NCBI GenBank assembly: GCA_937907425.1
Contig: CALCIE010000024.1
Location: 1-64,000 of the forward strand
Origin: ZC4RG42 sp003242425
GTDB lineage: Bacteria; Pseudomonadota; Gammaproteobacteria; Burkholderiales; SG8-39
Direction: 5' to 3'
DNA: 64,000 nt
The notes beneath the pieces were generated by a model. The model worked only from the letters and a program-made list of their open reading frames with translations, made no database searches and was not told where the DNA came from. The position numbers were made by a program, and so were the translations under genes. Below, in pieces: positions 36,701 through 44,799 of the stretch. The stretch's first letter is position 1. Each line of letters begins with the position of its first letter.

Positions 36701-39137
36701 CCTGGCCATGGACGAGCAGGCGCCGGAACTCGATTTCTCGGCGCTTGGGGCGGCTGCGGAGAGCGCGGACGCGCCCGCCGCTGAGGAAGCCTTCGCCCCG
36801 GCCGCCGCGGCTCCGGCAGTCGAGGACGTGCCGCTGGAACTGGGCGAGGCGCGCATCGACGATGACCTCGATCCGCAGCTGCTGCCGATCTTCCTCGAAG
36901 AGGCGCAGGAACTCATGCCGGCCATCGGCGCGGGCCTGCGCGACTGGCGCGACCATCCGGACAACGTCGCCGTGGGCCACAGCCTGCAGCGGGTGCTGCA
37001 CACTCTCAAGGGCTCGGCGCGCATGGCCGGCGCCATGGGGATCGGCGAACTCACCCACGCTATGGAGACGCGGGTCGAGAACGCGCTGGCGCTGAAGACC
37101 CTGCCGGTCACGCTGTTCGACGAACTGGAGAACGCCTACGACCGGCTCAACATGCTGTACGAGCGGCTGCAGAACCCGGCCGCGGCCCCGGCGTCGCAGC
37201 CCCAGCCGCAACCGGTCGCGCCGAGCGCGCCGGCTGCCGAACAGGCGCCGGAAGCCGCTGTGCCCGCCGCCGCGGCCCCGGCCATCACGCCGGAGGAAGC
37301 CGAACTGCTGGCGCAGCAGCGGGCGCTGTTGCGTGTGCGCGCCGACCTCATCGACCGGCTCGTCAACGAGGCGGGCGAGGTCAGTATCGCGCGCAGCCGC
37401 ATCGAGGGCGAAATGCGGGCCATCAAGGCCGCGGTGCAGGATCTGACCGAGAACGTCACGCGTCTGCGCGCCCAGCTGCGCGAAATCGAGATCCAGGCCG
37501 AATCGCAGATGCAGTCCCGGCTGGCGCTGGCGCAGGAACAGCACCAGGAATTCGACCCGCTGGAATTCGACCGCTTCACGCGCTTCCAGGAGCTCACGCG
37601 CTCCATGGCCGAGAGTGTGAACGACGTGCAGACCGTGCACGGCAACCTGCTCAAGGCGCTCGACGAAACCGATGCGGCGCTGTCCGCGCAGGCGCGGCTC
37701 ACGCGCGAGCTGCAGAGCAACCTCATGCGCATCCGCATGGTGCCCTTCTCCAGCGTGAGCGAACGTCTCTACCGCGTGGTGCGCCAGGCGACCAAGGAGA
37801 CCGGCAAGCGTGCTGTGCTCGACATCCGCGGCGGCCAAGTGGAACTGGACCGGTCGGTGCTGGAGCGCATCACCGCGCCCTTCGAGCACATGCTGCGCAA
37901 CTGCGTGGTGCACGGCGTCGAGGACCCGGACACGCGCGCGGCCCGCGGCAAGCCCCAGGTCGGTGAGATCCGGATCGAGGTGCGCCAGGAAGGCAACGAA
38001 ATCATGCTCACCGTCGCCGACGACGGCGCCGGCCTGGATTTCGAACGCATCCGCAAGAAGGCTGAGTCGCTCGGCCTGCTCGCGCCCGGCGTGGAAATCG
38101 GCAACGACGAGCTGGCACAGTACATCTTCCATCCCGGCTTCTCCACCGCCAGCGAAGTGACACAACTGGCCGGCCGCGGCGTCGGCATGGACGTGGTGAA
38201 GAGCGAGATCTCAGCCCTCGGCGGGCGCGTGGACACCCAGTCCGAACCGGGCAAGGGCACCAGCTTCACCATCTTCCTGCCGCTCACCACGGCGGTCACG
38301 CAAGCGGTGCTGATCCGGGCCGCCGGCCGCACCTACGCCGTGCCCTCGGTGATGGTGGAACAGATCCGCCAGATGAAGGAGGACGAGCTGCAGGCCTGCC
38401 ACGCCGCCGGCGAAGTGCGCTGGCAGGAGCGCGCCTTCCCGCTGCGCTACCTGCCGCGCCTGCTGGGCGATTTCGCCCACCAGCCGGAGAAGCAGCGCGT
38501 CACGCCCGTCATGCTGCTGCGCAGCGGCGCCTCGGTCGCGGCCGTGCAGGTGGACGAGGTGCTGGGCAACCAGGAAATCGTGGTCAAGAACACCGGTCCG
38601 CTGCTCGCCCGCGTGATCGGCGTGACCGGCGCGACGGTGCTCGGCACGGGCGAGATCGTGCTGATCCTCAACCCGGTGATCCTGGTCCAGAACGAGCGCT
38701 ACACCGAGACCCACGCCCAGGCGGCCGCGCCGGTGGCGGACGAGCCGGAGGGTCCGAGCGCGCCGACGGTGATGATCGTCGACGACTCGCTCACCGTGCG
38801 CAAGATCACCGGGCGCCTGCTCGCGCGCGAAGGCTACAACGTGCTCACCGCCAAGGACGGCGTGGATGCGATGGAGCAACTCCAGGAGACGGTGCCCGAC
38901 GTCATGCTGGTCGATATCGAGATGCCGCGCATGGACGGCTTCGACCTCACGCGCAACGTGCGCAACGATCCGCGCCTGAAACACATCCCGATCATCATGA
39001 TCACTTCGCGCACGGCCGAGAAGCACCGCAACTACGCGGCGCAGGTGGGCGTCAACGTCTACCTCGGCAAGCCCTACCAGGAAGACCAGCTGCTCGAACA
39101 CATCGCCGCCTTCGTCAAGCAGCCGGTGGCGGTCTGA
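33705..39137 (+). CDS. chpA: ChpA/PilL hybrid chemotaxis histidine kinase
   Basis: This 1810-residue kinase is the core of the Pil-Chp system that steers twitching. Visible Hpt-type phosphotransfer modules have histidines near residues 54 (divergent, AHGALQIVG), 718 (HTLKGSGRMVGL), 906 (HTLTGIAGTAKM) and 1099 (HTLKGSARMAGA). Ala/Pro/Glu-rich linkers separate them. Then come a dimerisation segment, the ATPase domain with RNCVVHGVEDP near 1398 and VADDGAGLDF, a CheW-like domain (about 1525-1670) and a receiver with Asp1737 in MLVDIEMPRMDGF. The 178-nt spacer after pilJ is the longest in the operon. Confidence 0.94.
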   Translation: MNKPSDFDIGPLTWVKGEIDQALDRSLAALKAYAQNPAEPTQLKFCRTHFHQAHGALQIVGLDGVTRLSEEVESLLAGLSEDAPDEALVATAEQAYQAIRAYLEELLSGEPHQPLKLFDIYEAVCRARGRDADPIDLYYPDLSRRPPRREQPMVAVAPDDLSKFYRRQRARYQRGLLKWLHNDESGVDAMRVAIAAVEAVQTSPAQRAFWWVALGFFDALAAKALPVQPWIQRLCNRIEQQLKRLVEGSTTVAERLMREALYAVARAKPVTEHVRQVQEVYDLAATLPESFGVRAGLAAQHPALRGVREALGAAKTAWNKCASGHRPSLNTFAEQVATLKTQVIALGHASIDNLVAQLDKVAQWLLAQPERVDDIVAMEVATALLLVENGVENHAKLSEEEYGEQAKLMCDRLRACMEGNLLGAATPVPVLDEMSRRAQERLLMSQVVAEIQASLRTIEQALDEFFRDPGKRSALSELSRPVRQVLGAFTMLNEDEAAAVLSECFNDIQRFAQPSYEPSQADFERVASMLSGLGFYVEALQYGKAELQNFMHPIRAARAEDDEDVRARSVEEEIEAAKQSLEKLFEAWRNDPENGQLKAQLQAQLVAIQKDASLVADAALEKRVGEMLALLAQSTAKPFDAEISQVMQNIAPATAVPAPSPETAKLLSASDETVDAELLAVYLEEAGEVLNTIAEQLAIAREQPQNIDVLRTIRRGYHTLKGSGRMVGLTRLSEGAWAIEQVMNRWLEEERPASADLLELIEAGRKFFAGAVEALKAGEHSPDESEIVAMAQCVREGRPLSEYAAVQAAQPAETAVPAPAAAQDEPAAEKEFSLDFTQQLAPLAAEPAAPEEAAVSETVRIGDVELSRSLFEIFIGEARKLLADLRAAYASPLPGALDEDFKRALHTLTGIAGTAKMRALREVSEALEHLLARLADTEPDAAVKDLMGTALQTMDAMVRAVTDLRLPEPAPDLVARLEEAGMAAPGAAAEPAAAADTLTLAMDEQAPELDFSALGAAAESADAPAAEEAFAPAAAAPAVEDVPLELGEARIDDDLDPQLLPIFLEEAQELMPAIGAGLRDWRDHPDNVAVGHSLQRVLHTLKGSARMAGAMGIGELTHAMETRVENALALKTLPVTLFDELENAYDRLNMLYERLQNPAAAPASQPQPQPVAPSAPAAEQAPEAAVPAAAAPAITPEEAELLAQQRALLRVRADLIDRLVNEAGEVSIARSRIEGEMRAIKAAVQDLTENVTRLRAQLREIEIQAESQMQSRLALAQEQHQEFDPLEFDRFTRFQELTRSMAESVNDVQTVHGNLLKALDETDAALSAQARLTRELQSNLMRIRMVPFSSVSERLYRVVRQATKETGKRAVLDIRGGQVELDRSVLERITAPFEHMLRNCVVHGVEDPDTRAARGKPQVGEIRIEVRQEGNEIMLTVADDGAGLDFERIRKKAESLGLLAPGVEIGNDELAQYIFHPGFSTASEVTQLAGRGVGMDVVKSEISALGGRVDTQSEPGKGTSFTIFLPLTTAVTQAVLIRAAGRTYAVPSVMVEQIRQMKEDELQACHAAGEVRWQERAFPLRYLPRLLGDFAHQPEKQRVTPVMLLRSGASVAAVQVDEVLGNQEIVVKNTGPLLARVIGVTGATVLGTGEIVLILNPVILVQNERYTETHAQAAAPVADEPEGPSAPTVMIVDDSLTVRKITGRLLAREGYNVLTAKDGVDAMEQLQETVPDVMLVDIEMPRMDGFDLTRNVRNDPRLKHIPIIMITSRTAEKHRNYAAQVGVNVYLGKPYQEDQLLEHIAAFVKQPVAV

Positions 39138-39146
39138 AGCGGCGCG

Positions 39147-39171
39147 ACGGGGACGCGGGCGGCGTCCCCGT
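39147..39171 (+). terminator. Terminator-like hairpin after chpA
   Basis: A perfect 10-bp stem (ACGGGGACGC and GCGTCCCCGT around GGGCG) begins nine bases after the chpA stop. Only two T residues follow, so it is a weak intrinsic terminator at best. It may mark the 3' end of the pil operon message. Confidence 0.45.
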
Positions 39172-39248
39172 TCGGGCACGGCGATTTCCCTGCTGTCCGC
39201 GCGGGCAGGCAGTCGCGCGGGGCGAGGCGCAACAGGTAGAATGCGCCC

Positions 39249-39809
39249 GTGGCCAGCGTCAATCTCACCAACCATTTCCTGATCGCCATGCCGAACATGG
39301 TCGATCCCTATTTCGCGCGCTCGCTCACCCTGGTGTGCGAGCACAGCGAACAGGGCGCGCTCGGCGTGGTCATCAACCGGCCGATCGACATGAGCCTGCT
39401 GACGCTGTTCGAGCGGCTCAACATCGAGCTCGGCCCGCGCGAACTGCACGAAATGCCTGTCTATTTCGGCGGGCCGGTGCAGACCGACCGCGGCTTCGTG
39501 CTGCACTCGCCCGCCGGCCCGTGGAATTCCACGCTCGCCGTCACACCCAATCTCGGCCTCACCACTTCGCGCGACATCCTCGAAGCGGTGGGCGCGGGCA
39601 ACGGACCCAAGCGCCTGCTGGTGACACTGGGCTATTCGGGCTGGGCGGCCGGGCAGCTCGAGCACGAGATCAAGCAGAACGCCTGGCTCACCGTGCCGGC
39701 CAACGAACAGATCATCTTCGACCTGCCGGCCGAGGAACGCCTGCCGGCGGCCATGCAACTGCTCGGCGTGTCCTACGCCAGCCTCTCCGACGAGGCCGGC
39801 CATGCATGA
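39249..39809 (+). CDS. YqgE/AlgH family protein
   Basis: A 186-residue protein of the UPF0301 (YqgE/AlgH) family with typical blocks LTNHFLIAMPNMVDPYFARSL, LGVVINRPIDMSL near residue 41, PVYFGGPVQTDRGFVLH and VTLGYSGWAAGQLEHE. The molecular function is not established. Translation starts at GTG, since ATG at 39241 is in another frame. The gene overlaps ruvX by 8 nt; yqgE-ruvX pairing is widespread in proteobacteria. Confidence 0.9.
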   Translation: MASVNLTNHFLIAMPNMVDPYFARSLTLVCEHSEQGALGVVINRPIDMSLLTLFERLNIELGPRELHEMPVYFGGPVQTDRGFVLHSPAGPWNSTLAVTPNLGLTTSRDILEAVGAGNGPKRLLVTLGYSGWAAGQLEHEIKQNAWLTVPANEQIIFDLPAEERLPAAMQLLGVSYASLSDEAGHA

Positions 39810-40284
39810 GCAGGCCGGCATGACGGTGCGCCGCCCTGCTTCATCCGTCGCCATTTCGTCCGTGCAGGGCACGGTGCTCGCCTTCGATTTCGGTCTGCGC
39901 CACATCGGCGTGGCGGTCGGCGAGACCGCACTCGGCGTGGCACATCCGCTGGAAAGCATCGACGCCGAAAGCAACGCGGCGCGCTTTGCCGCCGTCACGC
40001 GGCTGGTCGAGACCTGGAAGCCGGTGCGGCTGGTGCTGGGCCTGCCGCTCAACATGGACGGCAGCGAGCACGAGCTTACGCGCCGGGTGCGGCGCTTCGC
40101 GCGCCAGCTCGAGGGCCGTTACGGCCTGCCCGTCGCGCTGGTGGACGAACGCCTGAGCTCGGTCGAGGCCGAAGCGCAATTGCGCGCGCAGGGCCGCGGC
40201 GGCCGCGCCGACAAGGCGCTCACCCATTCGCTTGCCGCACAAATCATTCTGCAGAACTACTTCGATGATCACGACGCTGCCTGA
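39802..40284 (+). CDS. ruvX: Holliday junction resolvase-like protein RuvX (YqgF)
   Basis: A 160-residue RNase H-fold protein implicated in 16S rRNA 5' maturation and proposed to resolve Holliday junctions. Motifs are VLAFDFGLRHIGVAVG near residue 24, VLGLPLNMDGSEHE near 77 and LVDERLSSVEAEAQL near 112, each supplying an acidic residue. The first 20 residues look like an extension, so a start at the second ATG (39820) is possible. It starts within yqgE and overlaps pyrR by 20 nt. Confidence 0.9.
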   Translation: MHEQAGMTVRRPASSVAISSVQGTVLAFDFGLRHIGVAVGETALGVAHPLESIDAESNAARFAAVTRLVETWKPVRLVLGLPLNMDGSEHELTRRVRRFARQLEGRYGLPVALVDERLSSVEAEAQLRAQGRGGRADKALTHSLAAQIILQNYFDDHDAA

Positions 40285-40774
40285 GGCCGAAGCCCTCTAC
40301 GCCAAGCTGCTCGAACAACTGCGTCCGCGGGTGCGACCCGAGACCGCCATGGTGGGCATCTATACCGGCGGGGTCTGGCTCGCCGAGCGCCTGCATGCCG
40401 ACCTGGATCTGCGCGTGCCGCTGGGCGCGATCGACATCTCCTTCTATCGCGACGACTTCCACCAGTCGGGCCTGAAGCAGGACATCAAGCGTTCGCACAT
40501 TCCCTTCGAGGTGAACGACCGCCACATCCTGCTCGTCGACGACGTGCTCTACACCGGCCGCACGGTGCGCGGCGCGATGAACGAGCTGTTCGACTACGGC
40601 CGCCCGGCCAGCATCGAACTGGTGGTGCTGGTGGACCGCGGCGGCCGCGAGCTGCCGATCTGCGCGCAATACGTGGCGGAGACCATCGAGGTGCCGGCCG
40701 GCCGCATGCTGGTGCTCGATCGCGACGCGAGCGGCCGGCTGTCGCTGCGTTACGACGACGAACGGGCGCAATAA
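40265..40774 (+). CDS. pyrR: Bifunctional pyr regulator/uracil phosphoribosyltransferase PyrR
   Basis: A 169-residue phosphoribosyltransferase-fold protein. PyrR makes UMP from uracil and PRPP, and in Gram-positive bacteria also binds pyr mRNA. The PRPP loop LLVDDVLYTGRTVRGAM near residue 94 is complete, and VGIYTGGVWLAERL and LGAIDISFYRDDF are family segments. The ATG lies inside the ruvX end. Four bases separate it from pyrB. No pyr attenuator could be recognised upstream, so RNA regulation is uncertain. Confidence 0.93.
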   Translation: MITTLPEAEALYAKLLEQLRPRVRPETAMVGIYTGGVWLAERLHADLDLRVPLGAIDISFYRDDFHQSGLKQDIKRSHIPFEVNDRHILLVDDVLYTGRTVRGAMNELFDYGRPASIELVVLVDRGGRELPICAQYVAETIEVPAGRMLVLDRDASGRLSLRYDDERAQ

Positions 40775-40778
40775 CGAC

Positions 40779-41732
40779 ATGAAGATGCGCAATCCCCAAC
40801 TGAACGAAAACGGCGAGCTGCAGCACCTGCTCACCATCGAAGGGCTGCCGCGCGAGGTGCTCACCCACATCCTCGACACCGCCTCCTCCTTCGTGGGCGT
40901 GACCGAGCGCGAGGTGAAGAAGGTGCCGCTTCTGCGCGGCAAATCGGTGTTCAACCTGTTCTTCGAGAACTCCACGCGCACGCGCACGACCTTCGAGATC
41001 GCCGCGAAGCGGCTGTCCGCCGACGTCATCAACCTCAACATCAACACCTCGTCCACCAACAAGGGCGAAACCCTGCTCGACACGGTGGACAACCTCACGG
41101 CCATGCACGCCGACATGTTCGTCGTGCGGCATGCGCAAAGCGGCGCCGCGCATCTCATCGCGCAGCACGTGCCCAAGCACGTGCACGTCATCAACGCCGG
41201 TGACGGCCGCCACGCCCATCCCACTCAAGGGCTGCTCGATGCCTACACCATCCGTCATTACAAGAAGGACTTCACCGCCCTGTCGGTGGCGATCGTGGGC
41301 GACGTGCTGCATTCGCGCGTCGCGCGTTCGCTCATTCATGCGCTGACGACGCTCGGCACGCCCGATCTGCGGGTGATCGGTCCGCAGACCCTGCTGCCCA
41401 CGGGCGTGGAGAAGCTCGGCGTGCGCGTGTTCCACGACATGAACGCGGGTCTGCGCGACGTCGACGTGGTGGTGATGCTGCGGCTGCAGAACGAGCGCAT
41501 GCGCGGCCCGCTGCTGCCCAGCGCGCAGGAGTACTTCAAGTACTACGGCCTCACGCCGGAGAAGCTCGCGCTCGCCAAACCCGATGCCATCGTGATGCAT
41601 CCGGGGCCGATGAACCGCGGCGTGGAGATCGACTCCGCCGTGGCCGACGGCGAGCAGGCCGTGATCCTGCCCCAGGTCACTTTCGGTATCGCCGTCCGCA
41701 TGGCGGTCATGTCCATCCTTGCCGGTAATTGA
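40779..41732 (+). CDS. pyrB: Aspartate carbamoyltransferase, catalytic subunit
   Basis: PyrB condenses carbamoyl phosphate and aspartate, the first committed step of pyrimidine synthesis. The 317-residue protein has the carbamoyl phosphate motif FFENSTRTRTTFE near residue 65, HVINAGDGRHAHPTQGLLD near 138 and the MHPGPMNRGVEI motif near 287. It is followed at once by a pyrC-like gene that lacks catalytic histidines, the arrangement in which PyrB and PyrC' form one large complex. A pyrI regulatory subunit is not present. Confidence 0.96.
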   Translation: MKMRNPQLNENGELQHLLTIEGLPREVLTHILDTASSFVGVTEREVKKVPLLRGKSVFNLFFENSTRTRTTFEIAAKRLSADVINLNINTSSTNKGETLLDTVDNLTAMHADMFVVRHAQSGAAHLIAQHVPKHVHVINAGDGRHAHPTQGLLDAYTIRHYKKDFTALSVAIVGDVLHSRVARSLIHALTTLGTPDLRVIGPQTLLPTGVEKLGVRVFHDMNAGLRDVDVVVMLRLQNERMRGPLLPSAQEYFKYYGLTPEKLALAKPDAIVMHPGPMNRGVEIDSAVADGEQAVILPQVTFGIAVRMAVMSILAGN

Positions 41733-41737
41733 CAGGA

Positions 41738-43015
41738 ATGAAGACGCAGATCCAGAACGGTCGGGTGATCGACCCCAAGCACGGCCTCGACAAGGTACAG
41801 GACGTGTACATCGCCGAAGGCCGGATCGTCGGTCTCGGCACCGCGCCGGACGGTTTCCGCCCCGATCGCGTCGTCGACGCAAAGGGGCTCGTCGTCATGC
41901 CGGGTCTGGTGGACCTCGCCGCGCGTCTGCGCGAGCCGGGCTTCGAGCACAAGGCGACGCTGCAGTCGGAAATGCATGCCGCCGTGGCGGGCGGCGTCAC
42001 CAGCCTCGCCTGTCCGCCCGACACCGATCCGCCGCTCGATGAGCCGGGGCTGGTGGAAATGCTCAAGCATCGCGCGCGCGTGCTCAATCTCGCCCACGTC
42101 TATCCGCTCGGCGCGCTGACCTCCAAGCTCGAGGGCGAGCGGCTCACCGAAATGGCGGAGTTGCGCGACGCCGGCTGCGTCGCCTTCTCGCAGGCCGAAC
42201 GTCCGGTGGTCGACACCGAAGTGCTGTGGCGCGCGCTGCAATACGCGGCCACCTTCGATTTCGCCGTGTGGCTGCGGCCGCAGGACGCCTTTCTCGGCAA
42301 GGCGGGCGTCGCGCACGACGGCGAGGTGGCGACCCGGCTCGGCCTGCCGGGTATTCCGAGCTTCGCCGAGACCATCGCGCTCGCGACGCTCTTGCAGCTT
42401 GCGCGCGCCACCGGCACGCGCCTGCATCTGTGCCGGCTCTCCACCGCAGAGGGCGTGGAGATGGTACGCAAGGCGAAGGAGGAAGGCCTGAAGGTGAGCT
42501 GCGACGTCGGCGCGCATCATCTGCATCTGTCCGAAATGGATCTCGGCTATTTCGACACGCACTGCAACGTCATGCCGCCGTTCCGCTCGCTGCGCGACCG
42601 CGACGCCTTGCGCGAAGGCGTGCGCGAAGGCGTGATCGATGCGGTGTGCTCCGACCACACGCCGCTCGACGAGGACGTGAAGCAGATGCCCTTCGGCGAA
42701 TCCGAACCGGGCGCCACGGGACTCGAGCTGCTCCTGCCCCTGACCTTGAAATGGGCGCAGGAGTCGAAGCTGCCGCTGGTGAAGGCGCTGGCGCGCGTGA
42801 CCTGCGATCCGGCGCGCATCCTGGGCATCGACGCCGGTCACCTGGGCCTGAACGCGGTAGCCGATGTCTGTGTCTTCGATCCCGAAGGCTGGTTCAAGGT
42901 CAGCCCCGAGACGCTCAAGAGCCAGGGCAAGAACACGCCTTTCCTCGGCTACGAGCTGCCCGGACGGGTGCGCTACACCTTCGTCGCCGGCCACCTCTGC
43001 TACGAGGCGGCTTAA
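41738..43015 (+). CDS. pyrX: Inactive dihydroorotase homologue (PyrC'), ATCase partner subunit
   Basis: A 425-residue amidohydrolase-fold protein of the dihydroorotase family. The metal-binding HxH that normally follows the beta-1 strand is replaced: the sequence reads MPGLVDLAARLREPG, with Ala and Arg where active enzymes have His. A second lost site is likely near VYPLGALTSKLEGE, where histidine is usual after Pro or Gly. In Pseudomonas such pyrC' proteins are required structural partners of PyrB. A catalytic pyrC must be elsewhere. The ATG with CAGGA upstream is chosen over a TTG three codons earlier. Confidence 0.88.
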   Translation: MKTQIQNGRVIDPKHGLDKVQDVYIAEGRIVGLGTAPDGFRPDRVVDAKGLVVMPGLVDLAARLREPGFEHKATLQSEMHAAVAGGVTSLACPPDTDPPLDEPGLVEMLKHRARVLNLAHVYPLGALTSKLEGERLTEMAELRDAGCVAFSQAERPVVDTEVLWRALQYAATFDFAVWLRPQDAFLGKAGVAHDGEVATRLGLPGIPSFAETIALATLLQLARATGTRLHLCRLSTAEGVEMVRKAKEEGLKVSCDVGAHHLHLSEMDLGYFDTHCNVMPPFRSLRDRDALREGVREGVIDAVCSDHTPLDEDVKQMPFGESEPGATGLELLLPLTLKWAQESKLPLVKALARVTCDPARILGIDAGHLGLNAVADVCVFDPEGWFKVSPETLKSQGKNTPFLGYELPGRVRYTFVAGHLCYEAA

Positions 43016-43296
43016 GCTTCCAGCAGCCGCGCGGGATCGGCGTTCGGGTCGTCGATCTCGACGAGTTTGGTGCGCGCCTGCCCGCCCTTCGCCACGCGTA
43101 CGCGGGCGCGTGGCAGCGCGAGTTTTTCCGCCAGGAAGGCGATCAGCGCCTCGTTGGCGCGCCCTTCCAGCGGCGGGGCGGCGACGCGGATCTTCAGGCG
43201 CTCGCCGTGCAGCCCCGCCACTTCCGATTTCTTCGCCCCGGGCTGCACGTGCACGGCGATGCGCCAGCCCTGCGCGGTGCGGCTGTACCAGCTCAC
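43012..43296 (-). CDS. DUF167 (YggU-type) protein
   Basis: A 94-residue protein of the UPF0235/YggU family, with IAVHVQPGAKKSEVAGLHGERLKI, APPLEGRANEALIAFLAEKL and a KLVEIDD segment. Function is unknown; the fold is small alpha/beta. The start is GTG, overlapping the yggT stop as GTGA, which supports it over a longer frame running to 43494. Its stop overlaps the end of the convergent pyrC' gene by four bases. Confidence 0.85.
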   Translation of the reverse strand: MSWYSRTAQGWRIAVHVQPGAKKSEVAGLHGERLKIRVAAPPLEGRANEALIAFLAEKLALPRARVRVAKGGQARTKLVEIDDPNADPARLLEA

Positions 43297-43847
43297 AGCG
43301 CGGTCAACGCCATCCGTGAGACGTGATCGATCACGATCAGCAGGATCTGCGCGGCGATGATCACGAACAGGGGCGACAGATCGATGCCGCCGACGGGCGG
43401 GATAAAGCGGCGGAACACGCCGTAGAACGGACGCGTCAGCGCGTCGAACACGCCGCTGAAGGGATTGTGCGGGCTCACCCAGGACAGGATGCACTGCACG
43501 ATGGCGACGAAGATCACCAGATGCAGGAGCAGTCGCAGGGTTTCGAACAGCGGCAGCACCAGCGCGACGCCCATCGACGCCATGCCGCTGATGAGCGCAA
43601 AGAGCAGCAGCGTCTTGAGGACCAGCACGAGCCAGGCGAGCACCAGGGTGGCCAGATCCAGACCGCCCAGGCCGGGCACGATGCGGCGCATGGGCCGCAC
43701 CGCCCAGTCGGTGAGCGCCATGACGAAACGGCCCAGCGGATTGTAAAAGGGCGCCCGGCAGGTCTGCATCAGAAAGCGCAGCAGTACCAGATAGGCGAAC
43801 AGACCCAGCACGGTCTGGATGAGGAAGCTCGCGATTTGGCCGAACAT
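43293..43847 (-). CDS. YggT-family integral membrane protein
   Basis: A 184-residue inner membrane protein with two YggT repeats. The repeat motif appears as FYNPLGRFVMALTDWAVRPMRRIVPG in the first half and NPFSGVFDALTRPFYGVFRRFIPP in the second, each preceded by hydrophobic helices. Homologues are linked to osmotic tolerance and, in cyanobacteria and plastids, to membrane organisation, but no biochemical role is fixed. It lies between proC and the DUF167 gene, the standard proteobacterial order. Confidence 0.88.
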   Translation of the reverse strand: MFGQIASFLIQTVLGLFAYLVLLRFLMQTCRAPFYNPLGRFVMALTDWAVRPMRRIVPGLGGLDLATLVLAWLVLVLKTLLLFALISGMASMGVALVLPLFETLRLLLHLVIFVAIVQCILSWVSPHNPFSGVFDALTRPFYGVFRRFIPPVGGIDLSPLFVIIAAQILLIVIDHVSRMALTAL

Positions 43848-43948
43848 GGGGTTTCCGATGGTTGCGGTGTGCGCATTGTAGTGGCCCGTCCGGGACGGCG
43901 CGCTGCTGAAACCAAATGCTACAAGCGCACCGCCTGCGCGGGACCGCC

Positions 43949-44761
43949 TTAATCCTTGCCTAGTGCCTCGCCCAGTTCCGTGGCGCGCCTGCGTGCGGCT
44001 TCGACGGCGGCGACGATGGCCTCCGCGACGCCGCGCTCGTTCAGCGTCGCGAGCGCGCGTTCGGTCGTGCCGCCCTTGGACGTGACGCGTTCGCGCAGCA
44101 CCGAAACGGGTTCTTCGGAACGCGCCGCGAGTTCGGTCGCGCCGCGCAGGGTTTCCAGCACCAGCCGGCGCGCAGACGCCGCGTCCAGGCCGGTCTGCTC
44201 GGCGGCGCGCTGCAGCGCTTCGATGATATAGAACACGTACGCCGGCCCGCTGCCCGACACCGCCGTGACCGCGTCCAGCAGCGCTTCTTCGTTCACCCAG
44301 ATCACCTGCCCCACCGCTTCGAGGATGCGCTGGCAGGCTTCGCGTTGCGCCGCGTTCACCGCGGAAGCGGCATAAAGGCCCGTGACGCCGAGGCCGATCA
44401 AAGCGGGCGTGTTGGGCATGCAGCGCGCAAGGCGCTGGTGTCCACCGAGCCAGCGCGCGAGATCGCCGAGGCGGATGCCGGCCGCGATCGAGAGGATCAA
44501 CTGATCGCGAACGTGCGGCGCGAGCGCCTCGCAGACGGCGCGCATCTGCTGAGGTTTCACGGCCAGCACGATCACATCGCCCAACCGGTCGCAGTCGTCG
44601 AGCGAGGCGAAGCATTGCACGCCGTAGGAAGAAGCGAGGCGCGTGCGCGCCGACTCGGCCGGGTCCACGACGCGAACGGCGTGCGGATCGAAACCGCGCG
44701 CCACCATGCCGCCGATCAAGGCGGCTGCCATGTTGCCGCCGCCGATGAATGCGATGTTCAT
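43949..44761 (-). CDS. proC: Pyrroline-5-carboxylate reductase
   Basis: ProC reduces pyrroline-5-carboxylate to proline. The 270-residue protein has the dinucleotide-binding start MNIAFIGGGNMAAALIGGM, VLAVKPQQM near residue 66, MPNTPALIGLGVTGLYA near 115 and the C-terminal dimer motif TAVSGSGPAYVFYIIEAL and SKGGTTERAL. GAGGAAAAGG precedes the ATG; a longer frame to 44803 overlaps the yggS end. It is preceded by yggS, the usual pairing. Confidence 0.96.
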   Translation of the reverse strand: MNIAFIGGGNMAAALIGGMVARGFDPHAVRVVDPAESARTRLASSYGVQCFASLDDCDRLGDVIVLAVKPQQMRAVCEALAPHVRDQLILSIAAGIRLGDLARWLGGHQRLARCMPNTPALIGLGVTGLYAASAVNAAQREACQRILEAVGQVIWVNEEALLDAVTAVSGSGPAYVFYIIEALQRAAEQTGLDAASARRLVLETLRGATELAARSEEPVSVLRERVTSKGGTTERALATLNERGVAEAIVAAVEAARRRATELGEALGKD

Positions 44762-44799
44762 GTCCTTTTCCTCATGCGCGCTCGCGTGCTGCGCGCGTG

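Noticed and set aside
40200..40264. PyrR-responsive attenuator before pyrR
   Set aside because: pyrR starts inside ruvX and no terminator/antiterminator pair is visible.
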